64,000 nt of DNA from Phallusia fumigata (GCA_008931825.1 QXVZ01005040.1:1-64000), one strand, 5' to 3'. Counted from the first letter of the stretch, positions 47,301 through 58,919 are shown. Made by a program: numbers and translations. The notes: generated by a model from the letters alone, not told the origin.

Positions 47301-49876
47301 GTTCAAATTTAGTCTTATGGTAACATTAAATGTCACCAATTTCGGAACAAGGTGTGTCGCATCGTCTTAGTTCGATGATTCTCAACCTTTAAGTTAGGGG
47401 AAGGAATTTTCCACTTTATAAGATTTTCATGATATGTTGTAGTATTTACTTTTAGGTAGACCAGTGGTTACAACCCTTTTAATATTACTTTATTTCACTT
47501 GTCTAGTAGGGGAGGAATGAAAAGTTCCAAAATAATCAAAGAGGGAATGAATCAAAAAATCTTGGGAACCACTGTATTAGTTATTTGACAGTTACATGCA
47601 ATGGAATCGGTATTTCGGTATAGTTCCTCACCTGGACAATACTTTGGAGTTCTGAAACATAAACCTTCTCTGTATGAAGCAATTCGTTCATGACATGTCT
47701 AAAAACAGTTTAACAGTTGACAATTCTGGCCTATGATTCTATCTTGCAAGGCACAGATGGTCATTATACAGTATGTGTGACTTTCTGGGTGTGGCGGGGG
47801 CGTGTCTTCAGCAAGTTCGTTCAAAGTTTTGTCCAAAGATAAAAAATCTACTTACTGCTGTTTGACTGTGTGACTTTCTGGGTGTGGCGGGGGCGTGTCA
47901 TCAGCTTTTCGGTTTGTGTGAACAGGTGAAGCTTCAAGAATCTAAAAAGAATTTTTTTGCTTAAATATGTCAGGCAAAATCCTTGATTGCTTGCAACTTA
48001 CTCTGCTTTTTGGTCGCTTTTTACTAACCTGTCCACAGTAAGCATGAAAAGACAGAATATGTTGGTATGAACAGGTCGGTTATAGTATTTTAGACCAACT
48101 TTAGTAATAATAATAAAATATGTCTGTTAAAAACATGTTTTGTCTCACCAGTGAATTTCGTTTAGTCTGCTTTTCCTCAAGTTTGTTAGATTTCGGTGAA
48201 ACACGTGCACTTGGTTGTACATCCTTGACGGCTTTCTTCGAAGGCTCCACAAGCTGTACAGGCCTATCACCATGGCGGGTTGTAATTTTCCTTAAGCTTG
48301 ACTTTCGTTTTTCGTACAACTGGATGACTTCGTTAAACCGGTGCAGCAAAGACTCGTACAGACCCTATAAGTATTAGAAATTTTAATACTGTCAAAATTA
48401 GATTTCAGTTGTGAAGCTTGCAAAACTGTCTTCTATTTACGTGATCACTAGTTAGTGTTTTAGCCAACTTATTATTGGTGGCATTGTTTGTGCCTTAAAT
48501 TTTTGTCCTTGTAAATTGTTTTTTTGCAGCACAACACACAATTGGGTTATGCTCACAATGAGTTTGCATTAAAACTCCATTACATTGCAAATCCGGCAAC
48601 AATTTTAATTTTTTTGTGTGTGATGTTGACCTGCTAAGCCCCACCCATTTTAAATTTAAAAAAAATCAAACAAAAAGCATTACAGAGCGGACTAACGGAC
48701 ACAAAACCTGACAGAAGAAAAACTACCGAGTGGGAAATAAGAAAAACAAACAAGCTGTGCATTTTTGGATCAGTTCTTCGGTGGTCTAATTGTTTTTCCT
48801 TTAGCAAATTCAAGACCAAACATTAATAATTAATGATCTCGAAGAGTGCATTGGCAAAGTCAGCAGACTCATTACTTATTTATCACACAACATATGGCGG
48901 GGATCGAAAAACTGTGGTTGCATAAAAATATAATGCTAAAACAACAGCAGACCTCAAATTCTGGGCACCAGGCTGCCGCAAATTCGGTGTTGAGTTCATC
49001 TTGCTGTTTTCCTGAATAGGGGGTTCCTTCCTCTTTGAAGAATTGTTCAAGATGGTCGAGAGCTTGTTCAGCGCCATCCACCGTCGTTGTTTTTTCGACC
49101 AATTGGCCAGCCAGAATGCTCATGCCTTGATCACACCATTCGCTCCACTAAAATTTAACATATTTTTTGTACTGGGGTAAACAAATACTTTTCGGTTTAA
49201 ATTTTAATGTAAAATTGAAAAATTACCCTGGGTACAGTAAACATTACTGTTATTGGAAAATTTATTAGATTGAGTCAAAAAACATTTTATGCAATTACTT
49301 TGTGAAACAAAAAAATAAACTTAACTTATCGCATACAGGAAATCACAGACAATTTTTAGTGGTAAGTCTTTATTTTAAACCTAATTGTAAAAATAGACCA
49401 AAATAAGCATTTAAACCAAAAATAATTTTCAGTTTATTTGCTTACTTTGTTGCGTTCCAAAATGAAAATAAGGGACTGGTGAAGGCACTTCTCTCGTTGC
49501 GCAAACAATTCAACTAGTTGTGAAGACACTGTTTGCAGTTCATCCTTCTTTGGACCAATGCTATCCACCGCATAATGTTCATCATTCAAAAGTTTTTCAC
49601 CCTCTTCTACTACTGTTGCATTGTGGTTGAGAAGATTCTGGAAGAATGTTGCCGTTGTGTATTTGTGTTTTAAATTTTTTTTGGTCTCTGGTTTTTTATT
49701 AACAGGGTGAAATTACAATTTGCCACAATGTGTTGATTTACCTTCAAATTTTTTTGTTTTGTTTCCAATTCTGTCATCATAGCCTCAATCCACTCCACAC
49801 TGCTTCCCACATTTTGAGTTTGTTCTTCAATCCATTGTAAACTGCCTTCAAGAGACACTCGGAGATCCCTGTATTG
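44363..49876 (-). CDS. MCF2L: MCF2L/DBS-type Rho guanine-nucleotide exchange factor, 3' part
   Basis: Dbl-family activator of Rho GTPases. Exons: 49876-49742, 49637-49446 (LLNDEHYAVDSIGPKKDELQ), 49147-48953 (WSEWCDQGMSILAGQLVEK) and 48364-48149, which cover the spectrin-like region; 47941-47856 (Pro-rich); 47698-47632 (DH start, HVMNELLHTEKVYVSELQ); 47255-47070 (VLLGNMEDIFNFHGNVFLA); 46694-46506 (YLLKPIQRLTKYQLLLQ, the conserved DH helix); 45993-45871; 45649-45546 (LGKLLMQGSFSVQVDHKK); 45103-44935 (PH start); 44599-44363 (PH end, FEIWYHGREDVYTLTAPT; TAG). All phases agree, 632 residues. Human MCF2L has an N-terminal CRAL-TRIO domain and, in some forms, a C-terminal SH3. Neither is seen. The CRAL-TRIO part would lie beyond the N at 49917. 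MCF2 or MCF2L2 are alternative orthologues. Confidence 0.92.
45272..45374. mobile_element. Short hAT-like MITE with probable 8-bp target duplication
   Basis: Inverted ends cagtggctctcaacc and cttgagaaccactg, 103 bases. The left flank aattaaag and right flank aattatgg agree at six of eight positions, fitting an aged 8-bp target-site duplication of the hAT type. Confidence 0.55.
47376..47575. repeat. hAT-like MITE remnants in RhoGEF intron
   Basis: atgattctcaacctttaagt at the left and tcttgggaaccactg at the right, with an internal ccagtggttacaaccc at about 47460. It looks like two elements joined or nested. Confidence 0.45.
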
Positions 49877-49916
49877 CTGTTAAAGGATAATGGCAATTTT
49901 TACTCTGGTCATCAAT

Positions 49917-49917
49917 N
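49917..49917. other. Collapsed sequence gap between RhoGEF and upstream exons
   Basis: Lone N without flanking duplication. The sequence encoding the expected CRAL-TRIO and first spectrin segments of an MCF2L-type protein is absent, so real sequence is probably missing here. Confidence 0.7.
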
Positions 49918-52900
49918 TTGACGAATAGTAATCGCCATTTTCCGTATTATCATCACCATCCGCTTCTAAGCTACTGGCTTCCGATTCCTCGTTTTCAAAA
50001 ACATCGTCGCACGCCGCGTCCATTGGCGAAAAATCGATAGCATTCCGTCTGTTTGTCAAAACGGGCTTTAAAAAGCTGCCCACACTATCCCTGTCCAGCG
50101 ATTTTAATGCTTTGAACAAACACGGCCTCCTGATAAGACCCACGTCATCGCATGACATCGATCTCTCTGTAACGTCAGATGCTGTTGCAATGATTGTTCG
50201 AAAATCTGGACAAGAGTTGCTAAGCATTGGCGTCCTTTTGGTTGCTGAGGAAACGCTTCGCGACGTGACGTTACTTTCCATCATGCTTACGTATTGATAT
50301 GACGCATGTTGTAAACCATTGTTGTAGGCATCATTTACTGAAATTGCTAACAGATGTGATTGCGGTAGTTCCTTTGAAGAAATTTGCCATGTGGTGGGTT
50401 TTCCAGACTAGTCCATTACCAAGTCCGTTTTGAATTCTTTCGATTTTTTTAATGCCTTAAAGCCTAACAAAGAAAGCGCCAATGGCCATCGGTCAAAATC
50501 AATGACGATTCTCTGACTATAACTGCACAAAAGGGACTCAACCCGTTAATTGTCATCAATTATTAAAGGTGAATCATAATCTCTAAAAAAAGCCCAGTTT
50601 GACGCTCTAAGCCACTGCCTTTCGCAACGCAACAACGCAAATCTAAACAGCTTCCATTACTAAACTGTATTTCACCTCTACTTTTTACCTTCTGCCATTT
50701 CCTCTGTTTGCGTTGGTACATGCAATCACAAAATATACATTTATAGGAACACATAAATATAGCTTTCAGGTAGTCAATGGCTTGGGTATGGAATGTTGTT
50801 TAATCCCCTGCACGCGTCGAATTTCATATCGTTCACGGTTTCATATTACCCGAATTACGCCACACAGGGCGACTAACAATTTGGCCAGATGAAAAATAAA
50901 GTGGAACTGCCTTTACAAACATAACTAAATTAAATTAGGCGAGATATGATTACAATAAAAATAGCCGCTCTGACCACTAAACAAGCCAACGCTCTAAAAC
51001 ACGAACAACACTACAGGACACTGCGGTGAACTGTTGTTATTACACATTTAATGACCTGCTATTTCTGTTTGGCTGACAATCCAATGCTTTTCCTAGCCAA
51101 GTGCCTAAAATCAATGCAACAGCACGCTAATTGGAAATAAACGATTGCATTTGGTCACAGTAAACAATCTATCTGGGTCGCAAATGAGCAGAACGATCGT
51201 TTACAATTACAGAATTGATTTTTAGCAGTGCACAAAAACGAGGAATTTTGAGTCACGTAATTTGGCTGGAATTTTTTTGCGACTCCAAGAGTAAAAGTTT
51301 CAGCACGAAACGAAACATCTGCCTTTTCACGGAACAGCAATCAGGCTTTCCTGCCAATGAAAATGTTCTCTGCTATAATGTCAACTAAGCTGTCGACTTA
51401 ATTTAACCTGCTCGATATGACTGATGGTTAAATCATAGAGCCGTCATAAATTCATAAACCCTATGAGTTCACTTATGGCACATTTGCGTAGTTTTACCAC
51501 CTGCCCAGAAACAAAAGCGTACAAATGCTACGTGACATGACGAATATCAGGCAATTTTATAACAAATACTATACAAATCAGAGCTGATTTCACTGACCGT
51601 TGCGATAATCTTTCGCGCTTAAATAGTACTTATTTAGCCAGGCTTGCGAGGAAACCCTTTTTAAAGCTTGTCCAATCGATTTTCACGAGCCAAATGTCAA
51701 CTTACGTCACAAAAAATGCGAACTTAAGTGCTTCCAAGGTCATGAAAGTTAAAGCGAATCAGTCTAAGGGGGGGAAAAGTCCCACATACCAGGCAGCTCT
51801 ACCTAAACCAACATGCTTGTTCGGCTGGTCGTTGTGGGATTAAGCCCTTCAGCCAAAAGAAGAACAAACACGTCGAAGGTGGTTTGTGTATCTATGCGCG
51901 TAGCGTTCGACAACGCTTCGTTACACGTTGTGGCACAAAGGAGGCCTGAGGAGCACGACGGGGCACTCAGCATGAAGTATTTTTCACTTCGAAATCCACA
52001 ATACAGCGAGTGTTTCGAATTTGCCTAAGGTTAAATTGATACAACGTGATTGAGCTGGCTCCCAACTGAAATAGTTAGTCAAGTGTGGTTGCTGTAGACG
52101 TCGACTTGATGGTGATTAAAATAGCCTAACTCGAACCTAACCTTTTACTTTAACACGAACCCTTGGCGTGAATTTTTCTGCACTACGAATACTACAATAC
52201 AGCGGGTGTTTTAAATTTGCGTTAGGTTGCATAGGTTATTACGAGCACCCAGCTGAAATCGTCCACGAAGGGTGGTAGCTGTATACGCGGTGTGTGTTGC
52301 TCTTATGATAATTATTTTTGTCCCACTCGAACCTATCCTGTCATTTTAATCTAAACTTGGCGTGATATATTTATCACTATGAAATCCACAAATCATCGGC
52401 TGTTTTAAATTTGCCAAGGTGTGCGTTTTTATGTGTACCCATCAGCTGAAATTGTTCATTAAGGGGAGTCGCTGTAGACGCGATGAACGTTGCTCTAACG
52501 ATAATTAAAATTGCCCAACCCGGACCTATCCTGTCACTTTAACGCGAACTGTTGGTCATCGATCTTTTGCTGAACACGCTACCCCTTTCAGGCTAAACAA
52601 ACGTATATACATTAGTATGATATATGAATGCCTCAGCTGCCATTGAACTGTTTTGCCCTCTGGCATCAATAAACAGTCTGCTCAGAACTGATGTCTTAAC
52701 GCTTTTAATTGCCGTTGGTCTCGTGACCTCGTGAATTATTGGGCGCCGAAATAAACCCGATTATTTTTCGGGCAACAAGTGATTTGTGACGCGGCGACAC
52801 GGTCTCGCCGTTTGCTAATCGATCAAGCGCAATAAAAGCCCAGTGCTTGGCAATCAGCAAACAGGGACAAGCAAGTGCAATTGTTGCTGGCAGGATCACA

Positions 52901-53214
52901 AAATGGAGCTGTTTGCCTAAAAAAGCGTTCTGCAATTGCCTAGTTCACCTCGTGGCTTCATTGTGTACTTACCGTATTTTCGGCGCACGGCCTTCACAGT
53001 CTTCACCATTTCGCCATTAGCCTCGTCTTGCCAACTGTCGCTGACGCGAATACGATATTTGGTCTGTACACAAAGCGTCATGGTATGTACGTCGTCATAA
53101 ATAAATATCAAAAAAATAAGCCGCCGTATATCTTACCTCCATTCTGCCGTTGCCCGTTGCTTTGTCATTTGTCGATATTTCGTGGTCGGAGAAGTAAAAA
53201 TCACTGTCGGTCGC
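49918..53214 (-). CDS. Three linked exons of an unrecognised protein upstream of the RhoGEF
   Basis: Exons 53214-53137 (26 codons, DSDFYFSDHEISTNDKATGN), 53063-52973 (TKYRIRVSDSWQDEANGEMV, then VKTVKAVRRKY) and 50337-49918. The splice sites are good and phases agree: 0, then G|TA across the second junction, giving RRKY-VNDAYNNGLQH. The third exon is acidic and Ser-rich (MMESNVTSRSVSSATKR, then ESEASSLEADGDDNTENGDY) and runs into the N at 49917 without a donor site. No first exon was found. It could be the ascidian-specific N-terminus of the RhoGEF (49876 onward) or a separate gene whose end is lost in the gap. I recognise no domain. Confidence 0.55.
50338..52972. other. Long non-coding stretch (probable intron) with a tandem repeat
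   Basis: No convincing coding exon on either strand. Apart from the repeat at 51985-52567 it is AT-rich single-copy-looking sequence. By the phase of its flanking exons it is one intron of the gene at 49918-53214. Confidence 0.5.
51985..52567. repeat. Three degenerate tandem units of about 195 bases
   Basis: Unit starts cacttcgaaatccacaatac (51985), cactacgaatactacaatac (52181) and cactatgaaatccacaaatc (52375). Spacings are 196 and 194. Each unit continues with gtgtttcgaatttgc-like, gctgaaat-like, gctgtagacg-like and cgaacctatcctgtca-like stretches in the same order. Non-coding. Confidence 0.8.
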
Positions 53215-54665
53215 CTTGCAGTAAAAGCAGAAACTTAAAACCTACACTACATTGTTCCAATTCAAGCTTCAAACATCAATAAAAAATAGCTCCGTCGGTT
53301 TCACTTGATCGCACCAACGAGCCTTATCATAACACACATACACTATATTGCCTCCCTCTTTTTCCCTCAAGAGCGCACTCAACAATTCCATGCGTCACCG
53401 TTACGCGGTTTAGACATCTGTCGACTGGGACAAGGCAGAAGTCCGCGCTGGACAAGCAATAAAATGAAGTCGAATCTTGAGCCTGCCGCTGCCCCACTGT
53501 CGCTGCCGCGCTTATGTGAATGCGAAAGTGTTGTATGCAGCCGAGTGCAAGACTTCTGCCGAACGAGTTGGTGATGCTAGTAGGGCTTTAATTATTTATG
53601 CCTTGCTCGTCTTGGTGTCTGCTGTTTTTGAGCGTGCGCTGATCCGTAGGTGTGGAAGAAGTTGCGAGAAGTATGTTGGGTGAACCATCGTACTATATAG
53701 GGAACTTTCGGCAATCCCCACGCTTGTTACGCACCAATTGATGTAATTTGCACGGACTACTGCAATCCACGCTTCGAGTGGCATTTAAGCGCCGCTCGTA
53801 CATCAAAAACAATTTCACTTCTATCGATTGAATTTATTCAATTTAAGGTGAAACAAGATACGTTTGTGTTTGGTTGGGGACGATCCTTGGAGGGTAAACA
53901 ACTCCTTGTAAGGCGATACAGCGTTATGAATTCATTTGTATTAAAAAGCATGCCTGTTTATTTTAGCTATACCTTGGCGTATGCCAGGCAATTTTACGTG
54001 ACTCATTGTATGTCGTTCATGTTTTCCCCTAGCCGCTAGGGCCTTGCGGAACCACAATTTGCCGATTCGCCTGTGATTAATGTGTGCAACGCTATAGCTT
54101 GACTCCCAAGCCGTCACGGCGAATTATTCGCAAAATATAGCTTGTTAAACGACAGGCTGTTGTCTTTAGCAAAGCGGTTGGGTTATTAATCACTATCCCC
54201 TCTCTTTTCTGTGGAGTATTTTGTCTGTTGGATGATGTCATGGACCGAAAAGGCTCTGGCAAAGTCAACAGCACTGCTCAATGCTGCCTTGCGTGGCATA
54301 GTTTTCAAAACTTCCTATTCATACCAAACCACACACAAAAACACTATATACAGCACAGAGTCATGTGCATTGTTTTATTGTTACAACTTCCTCTATATAA
54401 ATCTTCAGCATGGTTTAACAAAAAACCAGTTATACAAATTTCTAAAACCAATGTAGGGAAAAAAATCAAATAAGAAATCCAACTTTGACATTTCCAATGA
54501 ATCTGAAATTTGTTGCTTATAAGTTGTTGTTCAAGACCGTACGCTAAAACATTCCTCTTTTAGTTCCGATCTTTTTATCTAACAACAGTGCCATAGCACA
54601 CACAGTGGTAGAAAATATCTTTTTGCATTTGTTTCATTTTTATCCTCATTTCATTTATGATTGTG
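53215..54665. other. Intergenic stretch, nothing recognised
   Basis: About 1.4 kb without a frame resembling a known protein on either strand. It may contain the first exon and promoter of the minus-strand exons ending at 53214, and the 3' flank of MRPS17. Confidence 0.5.
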
Positions 54666-55292
54666 TCAATCCTCCTGTTTTTTACCCAGGAATTCATGAC
54701 ACAAAATCTCTTTTTCCTTCATTTCATACAAATGCCTTGGAGCAAATTCATTGTCTTTTGCGCTTTGACTCAGTTCATGTAATGTTTCCTCATCCAATGG
54801 TTTAACATCAAAAAGGTACCTGAAAAAATAACAATTGAATCTGTTGTAACCCACTATTTGGGTAAAAACAAAAATGATTGATGTAAGAACAAAATAATAT
54901 ATTAAATCATCATACTTGTCTTTGGCAACACGCAAACCAGTAATAGGATCCACTACTGCACCAACAGGATAAACAATTTCTTTAATTGTGTGAGTTTCAA
55001 ACTTGAATTTTGGATCATTCAACTTTTTCAAAAGCACAAAATCCCCAGTTCTGGATTTTCCGCTTTCGTCATGAACATCAAGTGTGTAGGTTTCACGAAT
55101 GTACTGAAAAACAAACATTGCAGTGGCTTCACTACACTAACAAAAAATCACTAGAAACGAGATTTAACATACCACCAGCAGTATTTCGTTTAATCTGTTG
55201 AGCGAAACTTTGACCCGTGCGCGGTTGGGTAAAGGTTTGTAAACGACTTTTCCGAACGCTAGAGCCAAGTTAATAAACTTTGATTTATCCAT
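54666..55292 (-). CDS. MRPS17: Mitochondrial small ribosomal subunit protein uS17m, complete
   Basis: Component of the mitochondrial 28S ribosomal subunit, encoded in the nucleus. Three exons: 55292-55173 (ATG; FGKVVYKPLPNRARVKVSLN), 55103-54916 (YIRETYTLDVHDESGKSRTG, DFVLLKKL, then EIVYPVGAVVDPITGLRVAK) and 54819-54666 (KYLFDVKPLDEETLHELSQS; TGA). Phases agree, giving 153 residues against 130 in human. GDFVLLKKL and EIVYPVGAVVDPITG align with GDIVLLRAL and EIVFKVGKVIDPVTG of human MRPS17. The S17 OB-fold core is intact. It is divergent from ZNHIT3 with 517 bases between the start codons. Confidence 0.92.
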
Positions 55293-55809
55293 AGCGCTTC
55301 CTGCCGCGTTGCCTAATGTTCAAAACAAGCACGTGAATTGTGAACGATTTGTTGACAATCCGTCCGAAAACATACCCTGGTCGTATCCGACAATAGAAAA
55401 CGTTAAATGCTTTTGTTGACTTTTAAAAATGCTACAGACAAAATAACTTAAAAAAGTTGAAACAAACTATTTATGATTTACCAATTAATTTTTTTGATTT
55501 CAAATACATCTACTCAGATTTCAAAAAAATTCAATGCACACATAATTCGCATGAGCGGAAGGTATAGTGCAGGACCGCACGTTTTTGTTTTGGTATTTGC
55601 AGTTAATGTGGTCTCTTGGAAATTGAAACATGTTGTAGACGTGATTACTTAGTTTTAACTTGTGGTTAAATGCAAGACCGGAATTGTTAGTTGGTTGTAC
55701 AGCTCTGTGGTGATTGTATGTTTTCAAAGCAAACATGATATTTGATTTTTACAGTGTGTTTTGGTGGTTAAGTTGGAACATTTAGCACTTCAATTGAAGG
55801 CCAAAAATT
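55293..55809. promoter_or_regulatory. Spacer between divergent MRPS17 and ZNHIT3 starts
   Basis: 517 bases between two opposed start codons, AT-rich. It probably serves as promoter for both housekeeping genes. No specific factor site was recognised. Confidence 0.4.
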
Positions 55810-56229
55810 ATGAAAACTAAAGACCTTTGCCATATCTGCAAGATTGTTATTCACAAATATAAATGTCCTACCTGTCTATGTCTGTATTGCTCTGTTTCCT
55901 GTTTCAAAAACCATCAAACTGAGTGTACGAAAAAGCCTGAGGAGAAACAAGATGAGATCACTTCTTACCCAGAAGCTCCAGAATTGGTAGAAGATCAATT
56001 ACTAACTGTGGAGACATTGGAAAATTTGCGAACTTCTAAAAATCTTGCACAGATCCTAAAAAATCCGCATCTCAGGACATTGATTGAAAGCCTTGACAGT
56101 AGTGAAAATAAAAGGGACGCTCTTGAAAAGCTGATGCATGAACCGATATTTGTGGAATTCGCAGACACTTGTTTATCACTTGTACATCCCGACAGTAAGG
56201 ATTGTAGTAACACAAGTGAAATGACATGA
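55810..56229 (+). CDS. ZNHIT3: Zinc finger HIT domain protein 3, intronless
   Basis: Partner of NUFIP1 in the R2TP-linked assembly of box C/D snoRNPs. One open frame of 139 residues (human 155). The N-terminal zf-HIT domain shows CHIC, CPTC, YCSVSC, then H and C in FKNHQTEC, giving the two zinc sites. The C-terminal helical part has QILKNPHLRTLIESLDSSEN and MHEPIFVEFADTCLSLVHP, matching LLNPHLRQLMVNLDQGEDK and MQEPLFVEFADCCLGIVEP in human. The ATG at 55810 is the first in frame and follows ggccaaaaattatg. The human gene has introns and this copy has none. The protein looks fully conserved, so an expressed gene is likelier than a dead retrocopy. Confidence 0.93.
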   Translation: MKTKDLCHICKIVIHKYKCPTCLCLYCSVSCFKNHQTECTKKPEEKQDEITSYPEAPELVEDQLLTVETLENLRTSKNLAQILKNPHLRTLIESLDSSENKRDALEKLMHEPIFVEFADTCLSLVHPDSKDCSNTSEMT

Positions 56230-56741
56230 GATGCACAATTTTTTTTTCATTGTCTTTGGTTGTCGGGGGGCTATCTTGCCAAATGTAACTATCTCCTCAT
56301 GCAGTCTGCNGGTTGAAAATGTTTCAAGAAAATTACTGCTGTTAATTGGAGACTGCAACAAGGAATTGTCCTAACAATACACAATCAGAAAAATATTTGT
56401 TTGTGATATGGTGTCAAAGCAAAATATGCAGCCCGTATTCATTTAAAAAGCAACTGAAGTGTTTAAGTGTAAATGTGATTTTGTAATATAACCCAAGCAA
56501 AAGAGGGTTGGTTCAAAATATTGTTATGGAACAACCATCAAAAGAAGAAAAAAAGCAATAAAGACTACTAACACAAAGGAATGTTAACAACTCTGGCTTG
56601 AATGTAAGTGCAGAGAAAAAATTTGGGACCATTCCCATCAAACACCTAAAAACAAACAAAATACTGTTGTGAATTCCAACCATAAGAATTACGCAAAACA
56701 AGCTTTAGGCCACCAAGTTATAACAAATTATGCTGTGTAAA
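56230..56741. other. Convergent 3' flanks of ZNHIT3 and SH3BP5 with single-N join
   Basis: 512 bases containing the lone N at 56310, which has no flanking duplication. No coding sequence seen. Confidence 0.6.
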
Positions 56742-58329
56742 TTAAAAATCCTGGATGTATCCATTGTCATCCTCACTGTCATAATTACTCCCAGAGTCTG
56801 AATGGATTTCACTCAAGTACAGTAAGTCATATGGACTGTAGTGTAGTTTGGTTTTTCTTGAAGTCCCCAAATCACCAGAAATTTCATCAGTATTTGCTTT
56901 TGACTCTTTGTCAGGTATAGACTCTTTTTCCAAAAACTCCATTGCTGGCTTCGGAAGCATTTCACCGGCAGCACTGGGTAGTCCCATTGGGTTCTCAGCA
57001 CCAACTCCCATACCTCTTTCGGAAAGTGATTTAATTGCCTTTGATGGTTTGGCTTCTGTGCCCGATTTTCGCAGCTTGGTGAGAAAATGACTGTAATTTT
57101 GTCTGGCTTCCAGTAGCCTCAATTCCAATACATTCAACTTCTTGGTAACCGCCTGCGGCAAATGTATGCAAGCAAAAACATATGACTTAGGCTGACAAGT
57201 GTTTTCAGAGTTTTTCGAAAAGTTACCACATTCACATTTTTAATCTGTTTACAACCAAAATAATACAAATTTATATTTTCATGCAGTTCAAAACATACCT
57301 AATTAATATATTAGTCATTTTACAGTCAAAACTAATGGAAATTTGTTTTAAGTATGAGACACACCTCAAGTTTAGCCTGGAACTCCTTCTGTATTTCAAA
57401 GTAGGGTTTTGATTTGATAACACTTCGCTGTAGCTTTGTCTGCAGGTCTGTTTTCTTATCTTCGGCCGACTGAAAAGCTTTGGCAGCCTTCATGTGTTCT
57501 TGGTGAACCCTATTTTTCTCTTTTGAAGCATCGTTCACCTACACAGAAACAAAAGCAAAGGTTGGCTTTTCCAGTTTTAGTGACTGCTTTCAAAAACACA
57601 ACATTTTAGATTGTCCAAGAATCAAATATCAAAATTCGTCTTTGTATACATCTCGAAATTTGTACCTTTAGATTGGCCTGGTTTAACATTTCCTGCCAGG
57701 TTGGGTCAAGCTTATCACATGATGACATAACACGTTCCTCTGCGACTCGTACCATATCCCGAGCAGCCTTGTGCAAATTTACAGCGCGCTTGTATTCCAT
57801 TGCAGCCTGCTGGGTAGCAATCTGACACTAAAGAAAGAAATAACATTACATTGTGCCACGTTTTAGAAAATCTTGTTAGTGTATCATACCTTTTTGGCCT
57901 TTTTGACAGCTTCAAAATATGGCCTTGCTTTTCCGACACTAGAACCAAGTTGCCTTGACATTTCTTTTAGTTTGTGGGAATACATGGTCATGAGGGAGCG
58001 ATATTTTGCCCTTGTGGTCTGTTAAAGTAAAGTGTGGGACATGTTATGCTTCTTGTGTTACAACACAAAAGTTAAATGAAAGGAAGTTTACATCATTGCC
58101 AGAGGAACTTGTTCAAGAGGAAGTTTACTGATGAACAACAATAGCAGTACTTTATTTTAAAATCAAACTCCATTACAAAAGTCATTTTATTGTCCCTTGT
58201 TTGACTTACATCCAACTGGNGGTCACGAGTAGAGGCTGTGGTCATTGTTGAACCAGCATTGCTGATTGCATCCAGGCTACTGTCCAGTGATACTGTCCGG
58301 TGTAGATTTGAGGAAAATGCCTCATTTAC
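56742..58329 (-). CDS. SH3BP5: SH3 domain-binding protein 5 (Rab11 GEF family), core exons
   Basis: Coiled-coil exchange factor for Rab11; also known as a mitochondrial JNK-docking protein. Exons: 58329-58210, 58018-57890 (AKYRSLMTMYSHKLKEMSRQ, GKARPYFEAVKKAKK), 57827-57666 (EERVMSSCDKLDPTWQEMLN), 57538-57365 (VIKSKPYFEIQKEFQAKLE) and 57152-56742 (AVTKKLNVLELRLLEARQNY, SERGMGVGAEN; TAA). All are phase 0. The conserved core matches human VEDSKPYWEA, FDSAWQEMLNHATQRV, INKSKPYFELKAKYYVQLE and RGCGVGAE. The tail is shorter than in human. The first listed exon contains one N (58220), read as a single unknown base because the frame continues. The human N-terminal LEKLNQATDEIN helix is not visible; instead an unrelated Ser/Thr-rich stretch (HRTVSLDSSLDAISNAGSTM) precedes. 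The exons at 58920-60275 may be the true 5' end. Confidence 0.92.
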
Positions 58330-58919
58330 CTGGAAAAATTTTGCAATTGGTTACAAAAATTTTTTTATGTTAGATTAAAATGCATGGTTACATTGAATTT
58401 TAACAGTATAATTTTGATTTGGATTTATTTTCAATAAAGCACAAAAAATTGTGTTTTTTTACAGAATTCCTTTATGTGTTTACAGGGCAAGTCTTTTTCA
58501 AAAGGGTAAATGTCACTGACAGTTGAATTTTAACACCAAGTAGGCACAACCAGATAAGGGCTTGCCCTCAGCATGCCTTAGGCACTAAACTAATTTGAAT
58601 GCAATTCGATGCCATCAGAAAAACCACAGCAATATTGAAATACTTGTACCGTGGCTCTTCATAAATAAAGTGGTTAAACTGGTCTCAAATACAGTTTGTA
58701 CATGTGCTATGTACAAATATGCAGAACACAGACCATGCAGCAATCAAACAGGACATTCACAGGCAAAAATGAGGAGCATTCCAAAGAAAAAATGAAAACA
58801 CTGCTTTGGCCATTACACACCGGTTGCTTTACTCGAAAAGTTAAAGATTTGTGCACTGCCTTTGAGAAATGTTTATTTCTGCACAGTGGGGGAAGGTTGC
58901 CGTAGCGTTTCAGTCTTGC

